64,000 bases of DNA from Dreissena polymorpha (Eukaryota; Mollusca; Bivalvia; Myida; Dreissenidae): positions 18,393,921-18,457,920 of the forward strand of contig NC_068369.1 of the NCBI RefSeq assembly GCF_020536995.1. Reading direction: 5' to 3'. Every line of letters begins with the position of its first letter. Within the stretch, counting starts at the first letter, position 1. The notes under the pieces were generated by a model. It made no database searches. It saw only the letters and a list, made by a program, of their open reading frames with translations, and was not told where the DNA came from. The position numbers and the translations under genes are program-made. Positions 47,301 through 59,600 of the stretch are shown here, piece after piece.

Positions 47301-50300
47301 ATCTACTGTTGTACATCTTCTGTATAAATGTCATTTACTATTCCTTCGTTTGTTCAATTGCAAAATATACGTACTTATCATGTACTCACTTACTTATTTA
47401 ATTATAAGATTAAACAACACAAAGCACCAACATTTCTTAGACATGAAACGCCCCTGTTGTTGGAATATTTTACTTTTTAATCAAAACAAGAACATGAAAA
47501 TGCTTTCGAAATGAAGCTGCAAATTGTAATTAAAATAAGTTATTTAAAGTAAGCATCCAGTTCATAGAACTGAAAACATTTCGAAGATTCCAAAAAAGAA
47601 ATTGTTAAAAGCCCTTGAGTCCAAATTACTGTTTAACATATACGAAACAAGTCAAACTCTTAAGCATTTTCTCATCTTGATAAGATAATATCACCAATCC
47701 AGATGTAATCAATATCAAGTGTTGAACATCGCTAAATATATCAAATAACTTTCCCATTAAATTATCTCAAACAAAACGCCGAAATTAGTAGCGAATGAAC
47801 GTATGATGGAACGTGTGCCCATTTAAATTCGTTCGGCAAGGATGGCAAAGCTTGTCTAGCACATCGTCTCACTTGAGAATCATGTGGTCACCCCATTCCC
47901 CGTCTCTCCCCATCCGCAACAGATACTGGTCCCAGGTTTCGCCTGCCAAAAATGCATCCAGACTAGACCCATCGTCCTGCAACATTTACATTTTAAAACT
48001 TAATATAATTTTAAAGCATACATACGTTTCAACGTTTAACATAACGCAGGCCTTCACCTGACTTTAGGTGAAACCATAGAAAAACAAGGGCTGTTTGTAA
48101 AACATGCATGCCCCCCATATGGGCTGTCCATTGAAGTGGCAGCCATTGTGTGAATACGTTTTTTGTCACTGTGACCTTGACCTTTGACTTAGTGACCTGA
48201 AAATCAATAGGGGTCATCTGCGAGTCATGATCAATGTACCTATGAAGTGTCATGATCCTAGGCAAAAGCGTTCTCGAGTTATCATCCGGAAACAATTTTA
48301 CTGTTTCGGGTCACCGTGACCTTACCTTTGACCTAGTGACCTCAAAATCAATAGGGGTCATCTGCGAGTCATGATCAATCTACCCATGAAGTTTCATGAT
48401 CCTAGGTATATGAGTTATTGAGTTATTATCCGTAAACCATTTTACTATTTCGGGTCACCGTGACCTTGATCTTTGACCTAGTGATCTCAAAATCAATAGG
48501 GGTCATCTGCGAGTCATGATCTATCTAACGATGAAGTTTCATGATCCTAGGGCGTATGCGTTCTTGAGTTATCATCCGGAAACCATTTTACTATTTCGGG
48601 TCACCGTGACCTTGACCTTTGACCTAGTGACCTCAAAATAAATAGGGGTCATCTGCGAGTCATGATCAACGTACCTATGAAGTTTCATGATCCTAGGCCC
48701 AAGCGTTCTTGAGTTATCATCCGGAAACCACCTGGTGGACGGACCGACAGACCGACATACCGACAGACCGACCGACATGTGCAAAGCAATATACCCCCTC
48801 TTCTTCGAAGGGGGGCATACATATAGGAATTTTTGCATCAAAATATAGGAGGTTTGGGCTTGTGTAGGGTTAAAATATTAAAATTGTATGGTAAAAAGTA
48901 ATGTTCTAGATATATGTACAGAACTTCAGACTTACTTGTTTTCCGTCAATAATCATTAAATTCATGTTTTACTTAACAAAACAGTCCCTCGTCTTCACCA
49001 CCAAGGCGATATGCTGATGCAGCATCACACTGTGGTCATCAATGTGGACACCTGAATTTTTTTATCAAAAAAGTTAGCAATCAACAAAACACAAAACATT
49101 ATTAAACATCGTTTTACAACCTAACATAAGAGTGCAACATAACATTGATATTGTATGAAGGTATTGAAACCGAAAACATGAAACAGGAAGAGATCAGGAA
49201 GAGCATTTAATATACCCTCAGAAGAGCATCCCTGTGGAAAGACCTGTTACAAATATCTACTAGGATTTGTTCTCACCTTTGAAATGGTTGTATTTTTCTT
49301 CATCAAAGGTGTCCATATAGATCACAATGGTGTACAACAGCACTCCTGCAAGATGGTGATGCTTTGGAACAGGAGGGACAGCTTTTTACACTGTAAATTA
49401 AAATATCTAAAGGCAGTATTACTTCTTATAAGTATTTTTTAAAAGAGGAAATTTTCAGAACAAAATAGAGGAAAAAAGTCAAAAATATAGGAAAATATAG
49501 GAAATATAGGAGGGTTTTGAAAAATATGGGAAAATTCTCCAAAATATAGGGATATAGAAATCAGTTGACGGATAACGCATTACTGTTTGTATACTTGGAC
49601 GTGTCACTGCTGCATTGAGAAAAATATACTATATGCTTGTTGTCTTTGTTGTTTCTTATCTATACTTTTAATGACACAAAAACGGGGTCAGCAATTAAAA
49701 GGTGTTGAAGTTGTGTAAGGTCTGCCATGCACATACCGCATAAGGATGAGTTCGTAAGTACTCTACGGAAGCCTCTCGGAGACTGTAGATGTCGTGCTCA
49801 AAAATTCCCTGCGTTCTCAACTGATCCACCACCGCCGCGAATAAGCAGTTGCCATCGTTGGGAACGTCTTGCACGATCAGATTGTCTATTTGGAACATTG
49901 TCTGCAAACGTCGTAACGCACCAACAGCTTCCAATGATGATATTAATGTCCCGCCGCACCCTACAAATAGGCTTTGTTTTAATTTAAGCAATATTAAAAC
50001 TGCAAAAGGAATACCAATGGTCGTTTTGTTTTTCGATGTTTATATTGAATCGAACTAACAACGTATAATTTCCTGATGGAGCTAACGATTCAATACTGAA
50101 TAGTATAACAGTGTGCGTTTGACGCCTCACATTTTCAGCTTTGCTAGAGAAATTGCTAGAAAATTTTGTTATTTCTTTTAAAATACGCTCACATAAATAT
50201 AAAGGGCATATGATTTAAAAAGTACAGTACCAAATGTATTCATAAGAAAATCCAGTATTCCGGTACTGACCTTTAACAAAACAAACTGTAGTTTTGGCTT

Positions 50301-52124
50301 TTTATCATATAAAACAAGTTTGATGTGTATGAATTCAATGTTCATTATTACATCGAATTATTGGAAGTAATACACAGTTATCAGAGAGAATGTGAAGTAA
50401 CAGATCATTATATCCGATAGAATGCTATTTAAATCGATACTTTCGATTTAGTACTTTTTCTAAAAAAAAAACAACAAACAAATCCCTTTTGATGGAAATT
50501 TTGCGCAATGTAAATCAAAAACAAACAAAATTTGAAAAATTTCCATAGTTTAGTACCAGTAAAAGATTTTACCCAATGAAGTTACTGGGACGAGAGAAAA
50601 AGCAACGGTTCAAGCGATCACACATTGCTCTTCGACACCGCTGCTCAATGAAATTTAATACTGTTAGGGACTTAGGAATGTTGTTAATGATAATGTTAAG
50701 AACATCCAACCAATAAGTAGTTGGATATAGTATTTTAAAAAAACAACACTGACTTTGACATTTGCCATTGTTTTGTTGATCTTGATTCCATCCTCCATTC
50801 GACGAACCTCCGCTGTAACTGCTGTTTCCATGGCACTGCATACAAGGCACGTATTCGCTTACACCAGCGCTTGTCAAGCGCGCTAAAATTGTGTCAGTGT
50901 CTGTCTCGTTGCTATTGGCGACATTCGCCAATACTGATGGCGGCATAAACATAGGGATCTTGTTTTTCATTTTCGGGCGTATTTTATATGTACCTTAAAT
51001 GTTACAACAATACTAAAGAAAGATTAAATAAGACCGTTAGTAAAGTTTCATCTCGTTAACCCTTTGCATGCTGGGAAATTTGTCGTCTGATAAAATGTCG
51101 TCTGCTGAATTTCTAAAATAAGCATTTTCTTCATTTTTTTTCAAAGAATACTATCAGAATAGCAAACAGTTTGGATCCAGATGAGACGCCACGTTCTGTG
51201 GCGTCTCATCTGGATCCAAACTGTTTGCAAAGGCCTTTAAAATTCAGCTCCAGCGCTTTAAGGGTTAACAATTTTAATGAGATGGGAAATTTCACATAGA
51301 TTAACAAAGTGGAGCTCAAAGCAATAGAAAACTGTAATTATAAACACGATTTCGTGTAATATATTTAATTATAAACCCTCGTTATTCCGAAAAAGCAAAG
51401 ATGGCATTTAAACCTAACTTTTAAGCTTAACTTCGGTATTATAAAGCCAATACAACAACAAATTGGCATAAATTATATTATCAACACGTACCAAAGAACA
51501 ACAGATCAAACAGTTTCACATTTTGAAGTTAATACATTTAAAAGCAAACTTAACGAAAGTCATACCAGTGATTGGTGGAAGATTGAAATCGGTGACGTCT
51601 GATGGAATATTTCCATTGCATGAAACGATTTTCCGCTTTTGCTTAGAATGCGCGGCACGGCCAGTGTAGGCACTTATCCCTTTATGATCTTCCTTCGTCA
51701 AGACCCACTCGCTTGCCTTGACCTCATTTGAAATCCTAATTCTCTCGGCATTACATGCATTTTTGTTAGTCCGTTTAGGCTTGTATGGTATTTCCACAGG
51801 CGTTTCTTTCAGTGCGAATGGAAAAGGTACAGTTTTATAAATCTCGTCTGTTGATGTTGAATTTGAAGTTTCAGCAACGGTGAAGTCCGTTTCTCCATTC
51901 ATATCATGTTCGAAATGTTCCTCTGTGTGTTGGAAAGAAATCTTTCCAATACTTCTGTCGGCTTCAGAAAATAGATCCCAATCAAACTCTGATGTAGCAT
52001 CCTCATTTGCATTAATAGTTTTATGGAAGGTGTCAGACCTAACATCATCTTCGTTGTCAACATAATCGTCATCGGATATGTCATTTTCGAAATAATTGTT
52101 CGAGGACTCTGAGAGGGAAGCCAT
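44366..52124 (-). CDS. OTU-Mab21 gene 2: OTU deubiquitinase fused to a Mab-21/cGAS-like domain
   Basis: Seven exons (51566-52124, 50754-50993, 49737-49960, 47873-47976, 47143-47234, 46773-46856, 44366-46482) join in phase into 1139 codons. I start at MASLSES because it aligns with gene 1; an in-frame ATG 27 bases upstream is possible. The acidic N-terminus is shorter than in gene 1 and ends with WVLTKEDHKGISAYTGR. Exon 2 holds EYVPCMQC and a Ser/Gly/Asn-rich insert. OTU residues Asp302, Cys305 and His421 are all present. Exon 6 is six bases shorter than in genes 1 and 3, costing two residues before the His motif. The last exon keeps EWISRSRPGMFP, WCLSFSVAE, YACENIP..W and LAHYFICTKNLL. By eye it is closer to gene 1 than gene 3 is. 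Confidence 0.9.
48085..48825. repeat. GACCTTGACC tandem-unit repeat, about 145-bp unit, four copies
   Basis: Units carry GTGACCTTGACCTTTGACC, AATCAATAGGGGTCATCTGC and TTTCATGATCCTAGG. The array begins near CATGCCCCCCATATGGG and ends in CCGACAGACCGAC followed by a CCCCCTCTTCTTCGAAGGGGG hairpin. It lies in intron 3 of OTU-Mab21 gene 2. Confidence 0.85.
48969..49382 (-). pseudogene. two-exon coding fragment inside an intron, unidentified
   Basis: Minus-strand block 49277-49382 reads AVPPVPKHHHLAGVLLYTIV, then IYMDTFDEEKYNHFK to a GTGAGA donor. Block 49051-48969 follows a TTCAG acceptor in matching phase, reads GVHIDDHSVMLHQHIALVVK, then TRDCFVK and a stop. Together they look like the last two exons of some gene, on the same strand as the host but unrelated to the OTU-Mab21 exons. 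A stop lies just upstream of the first block in the same frame. Possibly exons carried in by a transposable element. I do not recognise the protein. Confidence 0.4.
51056..51268. mobile_element. piggyBac-like miniature element with central cruciform, copy 1
   Basis: Begins TTAACCCTTTGCATGCTGG and ends CCAGCGCTTTAAGGGTTAA. The centre holds GTTTGGATCCAGATGAGACG mirrored almost at once, giving a hairpin stem of over 20 bp. TTAACCC ends are typical of piggyBac elements. It lies in intron 1 of OTU-Mab21 gene 2. Confidence 0.85.
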
Positions 52125-52151
52125 TACGTGTGAAACATACTCTGAAATCAT

Positions 52152-53500
52152 TTGTTTTAGCTTCTTTATAAAACGAAACTGTTATCGTCAGAATTATAAC
52201 ATTTTATAAACATTGTTCCAAAATTGAACAATCTGCATATATTACTATTGTGTTGATAAAACTCTCAAGCTCTCAAATACTATACATCAAACACACATAG
52301 AACGACAAATCTCTTTTATAAAACTAATGAAAGGACCGCTTTTGGTGTTAACGTTTGACATTTTTCCTTTGTGTGTTCAACATTTCTTGTTTTACTGAAT
52401 ATGCTGTGTTTTATATTATATTGGACATATAATATCTGGCAAACTTAACTTTAATACATATTTTGAACAGTTCAGATAAATAAATAGCGGCAATATTGCG
52501 ATACTCAGCAAAAGTATCTGGTATCATGAATCAACTGTGTTCCAAGTAAACGAAGATGTTTACTAGATACAGTCAAAAATGGTCGCTAATAAATAAAATA
52601 AAATAGTTATAATGTTTTACTTTAAATTTATTTTAAAGCCCCAGCGTAAAATCCAAGAACAGCTCTGCACACTGAATCAACAGCTTTTTTGTCGGACCAA
52701 TATTTTGCGCTCCATTAACAAGATGTTTTGTCAATATGTACTTACACTATATGTAAACTATTTCGCTAACGAAACATTTTGATAATTTTATTTACTATGT
52801 ATTAAACAGATTCATATTTTAAGTCAAACGCATGTCATATTTTAAGGTCGTTTTGTGACAGACGCATAACTTTCAAATATATGACTAAAGATACCTATGA
52901 GGTAAATTGTACTGAACAAATATAAATATTGAGTAGCGTATAACGTGTACATTGATATTGCTAGATAAGCAGGAACAAAGTGCTGTTAATTAAACGACAA
53001 ATATGTCTGAAGCTCGGATTAAACTCACCTAATCCTTTTGACTTAAACGATAATCTGCCCTTACAATTGCGAGATGTCCTCAACTCTTTTTACAAATTAC
53101 CTTTATGTAATAAGCAACAGATACAACTTTCATTTAACAAATCATACACATGAAAACGGGTATGAATACAGTCTCATAAATTAAACTATCAAGTAAAATC
53201 TTGAACTTGAGGTTGCGTGTCTGGCTATTACCTTCTGTGTCTGGACTCAATGAACAAAACATTTGAGCAGTTATATGAAACCACTCACAAGATTTGGATC
53301 AGAGACGAACATTCGATACGAATAAAAAATTATGTAGCTAAATTATGTATCCTTTATGTGTGACCTTGATAGTGCACCGGTGGGACTGACTCTGCACATC
53401 CTTTTCAATGCTCTCAAAGTTTGAGTCAAGTGTCATTAAAAATTCGTTGATGTTACGATATCAAACAATACAGTCATATAGGTGCGGTTAAACTTTAACC
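52152..53500. other. 5' flank of OTU-Mab21 gene 2
   Basis: AT-rich, no ORF of coding quality. The promoter of gene 2 should lie in its first few hundred bases, but no clear core element is visible. Confidence 0.45.
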
Positions 53501-54020
53501 TTTAAAGGGACCTTTTCACAGATTTTGGCATATTTTGAAGTTTGTCATGAAATGCTTTATATTGACAAATGAAAACATTGGATCTTAAAAGCTCCAGTAA
53601 AAAATCAAGGATAAAATTTAAAAAAAGGGAAACAAAGTAGCCGGTACCAGGGCTCGAACCAGTGACCCCCGGAGTCCTGGAGTTAGTCTGAAGTTAAAAC
53701 GCATTAGCCCTCTCGGCTATTTCGCCTGATATATAAAGTTTAAGTATTTTAAACGTTTTATAAGCAATCTTCGTAGTTTCGTAAATTTAAACGACAACAA
53801 CAGAACTCTCCATATTATTCAATCGTTTCGCGTTGCAACGCTTTATAATTTTTAGGTTTTCAAATCGTCAAAAGATGCATATAATGGCTATATTAGACCA
53901 TGGTAAATGTTCAGTATTACTGTTTCCTCCCAAATATCATAACTAAAACGAAAATTTGCGAATCTGAAACAACTTTTTTCAATTTTGTCAATTTACCAAA
54001 CCGTGAAAAGATCCCTTTAA
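53501..54020 (-). mobile_element. TIR element with tRNA-like core, near-complete copy
   Basis: AAAGGGACCTTTTCAC and GTGAAAAGATCCCTTT bound a 0.52-kb body. The minus-strand core reads GGCGAAATAGCCGAGAGGGC with B-box GGTTCGAGCCC; it differs from the other copies in the D-arm region and has a longer anticodon-side insert. Confidence 0.88.
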
Positions 54021-54504
54021 CCTTTAAACAATACATGAAGTTCAATTATGTACATTTCAGCAAATTACAATTTAATTTGTTAAGTAGCATCCGTTTTTTC
54101 AGAACTTTGCCACATTTCAGGGTTATATGTCTGGTAAATACACGGATGTAAACGAAGAACATTAGAACAGTTATTTTCAAAATCCCAGTTCCTTCTTTTG
54201 TGTCACTTTATTATAGTTTGGTTATTACTTGTGAGCGTTAGCTCACAACCAATTTAGAGAGGCAGTTTTGCAAGTCAATCTGCTTAAGCTACGCTAGGAA
54301 CGAACACTGAAAGTCAGTCTGCTGTTAGCTACGCTAGGAACGATAACCACTGCCTGACTTCACTACCTGCAGTAAAATTATGCCGACGACGAATGCTAGG
54401 AGCGTCTGCTCTGCTACTGCATTGTGTGTATTAAATCAATAGTGCTTAACAATTTGTTATACGAAATTTGCAATTCTCGTGTTTATCATTGAAATCTGTA
54501 CATA

Positions 54505-54715
54505 TTGGCTGCTTTCAGGGAAAACGGGACCAAATCCATGTCAAATAAGATGAGCCTGTGCGCACTGATTAGCCTGTGCAATGCGCACAAGCTAATCAAG
54601 GACGACATATGATTTTATGGTGTTTTTCGTTTAAAGACAGTCTCTGGTACAGGGATGACAATAAATGCATATGCATTAAACCCTGTTTTCCCAAAATGAA
54701 GCTTAAATTATCTTT
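54505..54715. repeat. TTAGCCTGTGC-type palindromic miniature repeat
   Basis: Shows GATTAGCCTGTGCAATGCGC mirrored by GCGCACAAGCTAATC, then TTTTTCGTTTAAAGACAGTC and a closing TGCATTAAACCCTGTTTTCC. This is the best-preserved copy of the family in the window. Confidence 0.7.
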
Positions 54716-55270
54716 TTTAATTATAATTTGAAAAAATCTCACATCAGCCTGTGCTTTAAGACTGACTCTTTATAAATTTGAAAAGGGTGTGTTTTCAAAC
54801 TTGCGATATAAAAAGCAATAACATAATTTTGAAAACTGAGTTGCGTCTAAGATTATACAACAGCGAACAACTTCAGCGCTTTGATTGATATCGCAACAGG
54901 AGTTACACAGGGGACACAATCATGTCGCGAATAGAAAGTCGGGCGTACAGACAAACAATTTTGACAAAGTCAAATACAGACAAAGTAAACGTAACCAGTT
55001 ATTCGATTTTCTGATGATTTTAACAGATACTTAAATATCGGTTAGATAAAATCATTACTTTTGCTGACAAGTGCTCTTCTTTCGATTTAGCATATCGTTA
55101 CATGTGGGGTGTGTAAATTATATTATATGAACACGCTTAAGGTTTTGTTGTTTTTTTCACAAACAGAGAATGTTCATTAAAAACATCCGTGTATGTTGAT
55201 AAACTGATACTGCTTATACTGACAAAAGGTTCATGTTAACAAAAACTGTATAACTTTATATTTTAAATGT

Positions 55271-55295
55271 AATTCTTTCGATTTTAAAATCGAAA
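55271..55295. repeat. perfect short palindrome
   Basis: TCTTTCGATTTT is directly mirrored by AAAATCGAAAG. The same half-site palindrome occurs at about 40458. Confidence 0.7.
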
Positions 55296-55819
55296 GTTGT
55301 CATGTGAACTATACTTATATACTACTAGATAATACAACATTTGTTGTTGTTTTTTTAATCAAATTAACTTTAAGATCGACACTACTACATGTGTTATGCA
55401 TACAAAATGTATACTTGATTCCGAACATGAAGCATGATGATTGAAAACAAACCTTAATGGCGCATTTCAATGAACCTCCGTTGGAAAATCCGATTTAATA
55501 GGTGATTGTCTCACTTAATTCAATATGCGGTGTGTCAAATAAGATCATAATCGACGTTACTTTAAGTTAAGTCTACATTTGTCAAAGAAAAAACTTTGAA
55601 ATTTCCAAAGTGTTTATATTTATACATGAATCACCAAATATATTTAGTGGTTAACTAATACACTACAGATATACCACTGATACACAGGTTATTAATGTTA
55701 TCAATCGATAGGGAATATAGCTATACGTAGTACTACCTACCGTGTTAAAGTCTTATTTGATAATGACTATCTTAGTAAAGAACGGCAATCTGATTTTGAA
55801 TAAATTTGAGCTTCGCTGT

Positions 55820-55975
55820 GGGAAAAGGTGTCTAAATGCACGTGCGTAAAGTTTCGTCGCGGATTTTCCGCCAAAATGGATTTTTTCAAAAAGAGGCTTT
55901 ATTTAAACGAAAAATATAATTATAACGGACAGTGTCGTCCCTGATTAGCCTGTGCGAAGTGACTCATTTCTTTAA
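55820..55975. repeat. TTAGCCTGTGC-type repeat fragment
   Basis: Contains AAATGCACGTGCGTAAAG, TTTAAACGAAAAAT and GTCGTCCCTGATTAGCCTGT, a degenerate half of the same family. Confidence 0.6.
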
Positions 55976-56618
55976 TTCATCATACTATTGATATCCATGA
56001 ACAAAAACGTTTAATAACACAACAAGTGTCAGAGCGGATCCGTGTTCTTCTGAAACCATGCTGACGACAGGAGTCGTGGATTCGATTACATGTCTTACTT
56101 ACTAACACGTCGTTCGTTTATGTGCGATAGGCAAATATAGAAACTTGTTTTATTTTAGTAGGATATAAACATTATAATAATAAAGTAACGAATTTAATAC
56201 AAGACAGAAGATCATATGGCAAAGTCATGGGCGGTTGTTTTCTATAACAGTGGTAAAAAGATACAATATTGTGCAGTTTGCAAGGCAAACATACATTCTC
56301 ATAGGTAATTGGACATGTACTTAAACGATTAACTAGCAGTATTATATAGCATACACAAACGGTAAATATCCCGTGCTGATGCACGCACTTCCTTCAGAAA
56401 TAAAGTGGTAACTGTAACGAAAGTTTCAGTAAGATTAATTAAATTAGCATACCATTCGTATTCAACAATAGAAGTAATGATTAATGTTTGATAAATCACA
56501 TTATATGGATATAAGAGATGGCACGCTATCTATACAAAATGCTCTCAATGTTAAAAATAAATCGCAGCACCTCTCTTTGGTTATCGCGTAACATAGTGTT
56601 GTCTATTCTATCATTTAG
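55976..56618. other. 3' flank of OTU-Mab21 gene 3
   Basis: AT-rich spacer with no coding sequence. A minus-strand AATAAA near 56.15 kb is a possible but distant polyadenylation signal. Confidence 0.4.
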
Positions 56619-59600
56619 TTAGACAATAATGTCATTGAGTTCGCGGCCGTCCATATACTGGTCGATGAAATGGGGCTCCATTAGTCTGGACGAAAATAAC
56701 TCATCTTTCCCCAAAGTGAGTCCCATAACCTGTTCATTTCGGGTAGCCATGTCACTCAATCCAAGCTTAGCTATAGCTTGGTAGGTGGGAAACAAGGGTC
56801 GGTATTCATCCAGCATGCGGACTGCTAAACAACGATTATATAGATCGACATGTAATAGATCCACTCTGAAGATAAGAGTTTTTACTATGTACGCAGGCAC
56901 ATAGATCGTTTTTCCTGAATGCACCAGTGGCACCATGCCACTCGACATTGTAGTATTACTGAGAGCATAATCGCCTCTTGCTGGTATCACCAAACTGTCA
57001 CCGGCATGCTCGCTATAGCGCTCCAAATAGTACGTAAGTGCGACAATGAACGCGTTGTCTTTCTTTAGTTGCCTCAAAACATTTGAGACTTCTTCAGCAT
57101 AGAGCAAATTGCCATTCTCAATTCCTGCGTCTTCCGGTATATGGGTATCTATCAGTAGCTCTGTCGCTCTTGGTCCGAATACCTCTGATATATGGAGCGA
57201 TGCCTGATCACTGCATATACTGGCTGCAATCCGCGTTCCTAATCGAAGATCCGTGAAAAATGCAAACACCCATTTTGTACACATGTCTGTTCCGCTAAGA
57301 ACAGATTTGAATAACGAATGTATGTCCGTTGGTCTTGCAAAGACATTTTCAAAATGCATTTTTACAGCTTGTAGCATTGAGACCGCCTGTTCGTACTTCC
57401 GATCTGTTACCATCATTTGGATAAGGTATCCATGCGACGGGTAAAAGCAGTTCACAAACGATCTTGCGGCGTCTGGACGAGCAATAAACTCTGGTATGTC
57501 ATCAAGTATCATATCCAGTACCGGTTGAAAATCTGAACTTTTTATGTTTAGCGTCTCCAGAGCATGATCTAAAGCTGCTATTGGACAAGTCCAACATTTG
57601 TTTAGTTCCAGTGCACACTCTTGTAGAACAGGCAATGAAAGACCGTGTAACATGTTTCTCGTAGAAATAAAATAATGAGCTAACATTCCAACGCTGAATG
57701 CGTTTGCTATATTTCTCAGCAACATCAGCAAACATTGCCCTGCTTTCATGTTCCAGTATGTTTCCGGAAGGTTCTCACATGCATAAAAGAATACGCTCTT
57801 TGTGATTGATGATGGCAAGTTATGTCGATGGATTGCCTGTTCCACAATTGTTCTGAATATCATAAAACAACATTTGTGTTCCCGTGACAAAACCTGGAAA
57901 AGAACACGTTCTGAAATAGCAAATGAAATACACCAGTGGGTGTCACTATCATGTTTTGACTCTGATAAACAATCACCGAGGAGTTCGTTGTTAACCGGCT
58001 GGCTTAAATACGGTACCACATTACAGCCATTACTGTAAATGCTATTGATAATCTTGTCGCTGGGAAAATTACTTGGTCTGCTCCTGGAAACCCATTCTAG
58101 GGCGCATTCGGGCCATTCACAATTAAAGGCTATGATGCACGTTGCTTTCAATCCGGCGTTGCGACATACCGAGACAATCAGTGACTTGTACGCTTCATGC
58201 AAAACATCAACGGAAAGCTCGAAAGTCTTTATGTATGCAACTTCTTGAGATTTCCTTAGGAGGCATTTCCATAAGGAAAGGTGTATTGGTCTCAACTGTA
58301 TTCGACTTTGGGATGCATCACCGGTAATGACCACACCTTTTCTGTTCGCTTCAAGGTGATTAAACTGAGCAAGTGTGTCGTGAGGAATATAGAAAATCGG
58401 CATAATCTTTTCGTCAGCTCTATCGTGGTAATTTGAGAAGAAATGACTGATAGACGTTCCTTCAAACATAGACGCTACATATGGCACCGTCATTACCTCA
58501 GAAATGAAGTCCCCGACAATTTGTATGTAGGCGTCCTTATTTATTTGGTAAGGAGGTTTCAATCGCTGCGCCTGGGTTGGCGTCAAACTTTGCAAATACT
58601 CGCACTGTATAAGCATGCTCACGATCATATCAAAATGCATGATTGAGAAGTTGGTCTTTTCCTTCGGGACGTCATGCGTGATTTCACGGTTGTCGCCATT
58701 TTGTGAATCTACAATTCAAACAGGTCATAAAAACAGCTTTTTAAGCCAATAAGTGAAATGCAGAATACATTTCATGTATAACATTCTTTATTCTTCACTT
58801 TGATGGATTGCCTTTATAACTGTAAAAAATACCATATAGCATAACATAAAAAAGAAAAAGTGTTTTTATCTCTCGTAAAAGGCGGAGGGATATAGAATTG
58901 GGCTTGTCCGTCCGTCCGTCCTTCTGTCACGAAACTTTTTAGTGCTATAGCTCAGTAACTATATATGATATCAACATGAAACTTCATAGGCGTATAGATA
59001 TCAATGAGGACAAGTAACACGCACAAGAACAATATCAATTAACTTCCTTTAATAAGAGTAATTGCCCTTTGTTTTTGTTTGTTTTTGTATGATGTATATA
59101 TTTTGGGCTTTATTTCAGATACCATGCAAGATTTCAACATGAAACTTCATGGGTGTATTGATATTAATGAGGAGAAGTGCCATGCTTAAGTACCATTACT
59201 CTTCACTTTCTTAAATAAAAGTTATTGCCCGTTGATGTTTTTGTATTATGACACTTTTCAGGGCTTTATCAACATTTCAAAATGAAACTTTATGGGCGTG
59301 TATAAATCAATAGGAAGAAGTGTCATGTACACGAACCATAACCCTGCACTTTCTGAACTTAGAGTTATTGTCCTTTGTTGTTTTTGTATGATGTAACTTT
59401 TCAAGGCTATATCTTAGATACGCTTCATAATTTCAAAATGAAACGTCATGGGTGTATTGATATATCAATGAGTAGAATTGCAGTTCATAAAAACAATAAC
59501 AATACACTAAATTATTACCTATTTATTATTACCCTACACTTAATGAGTATACTGTATATCAAGGATTTGCACCGATCCATAAACAAAGTTTATTCTGCGG

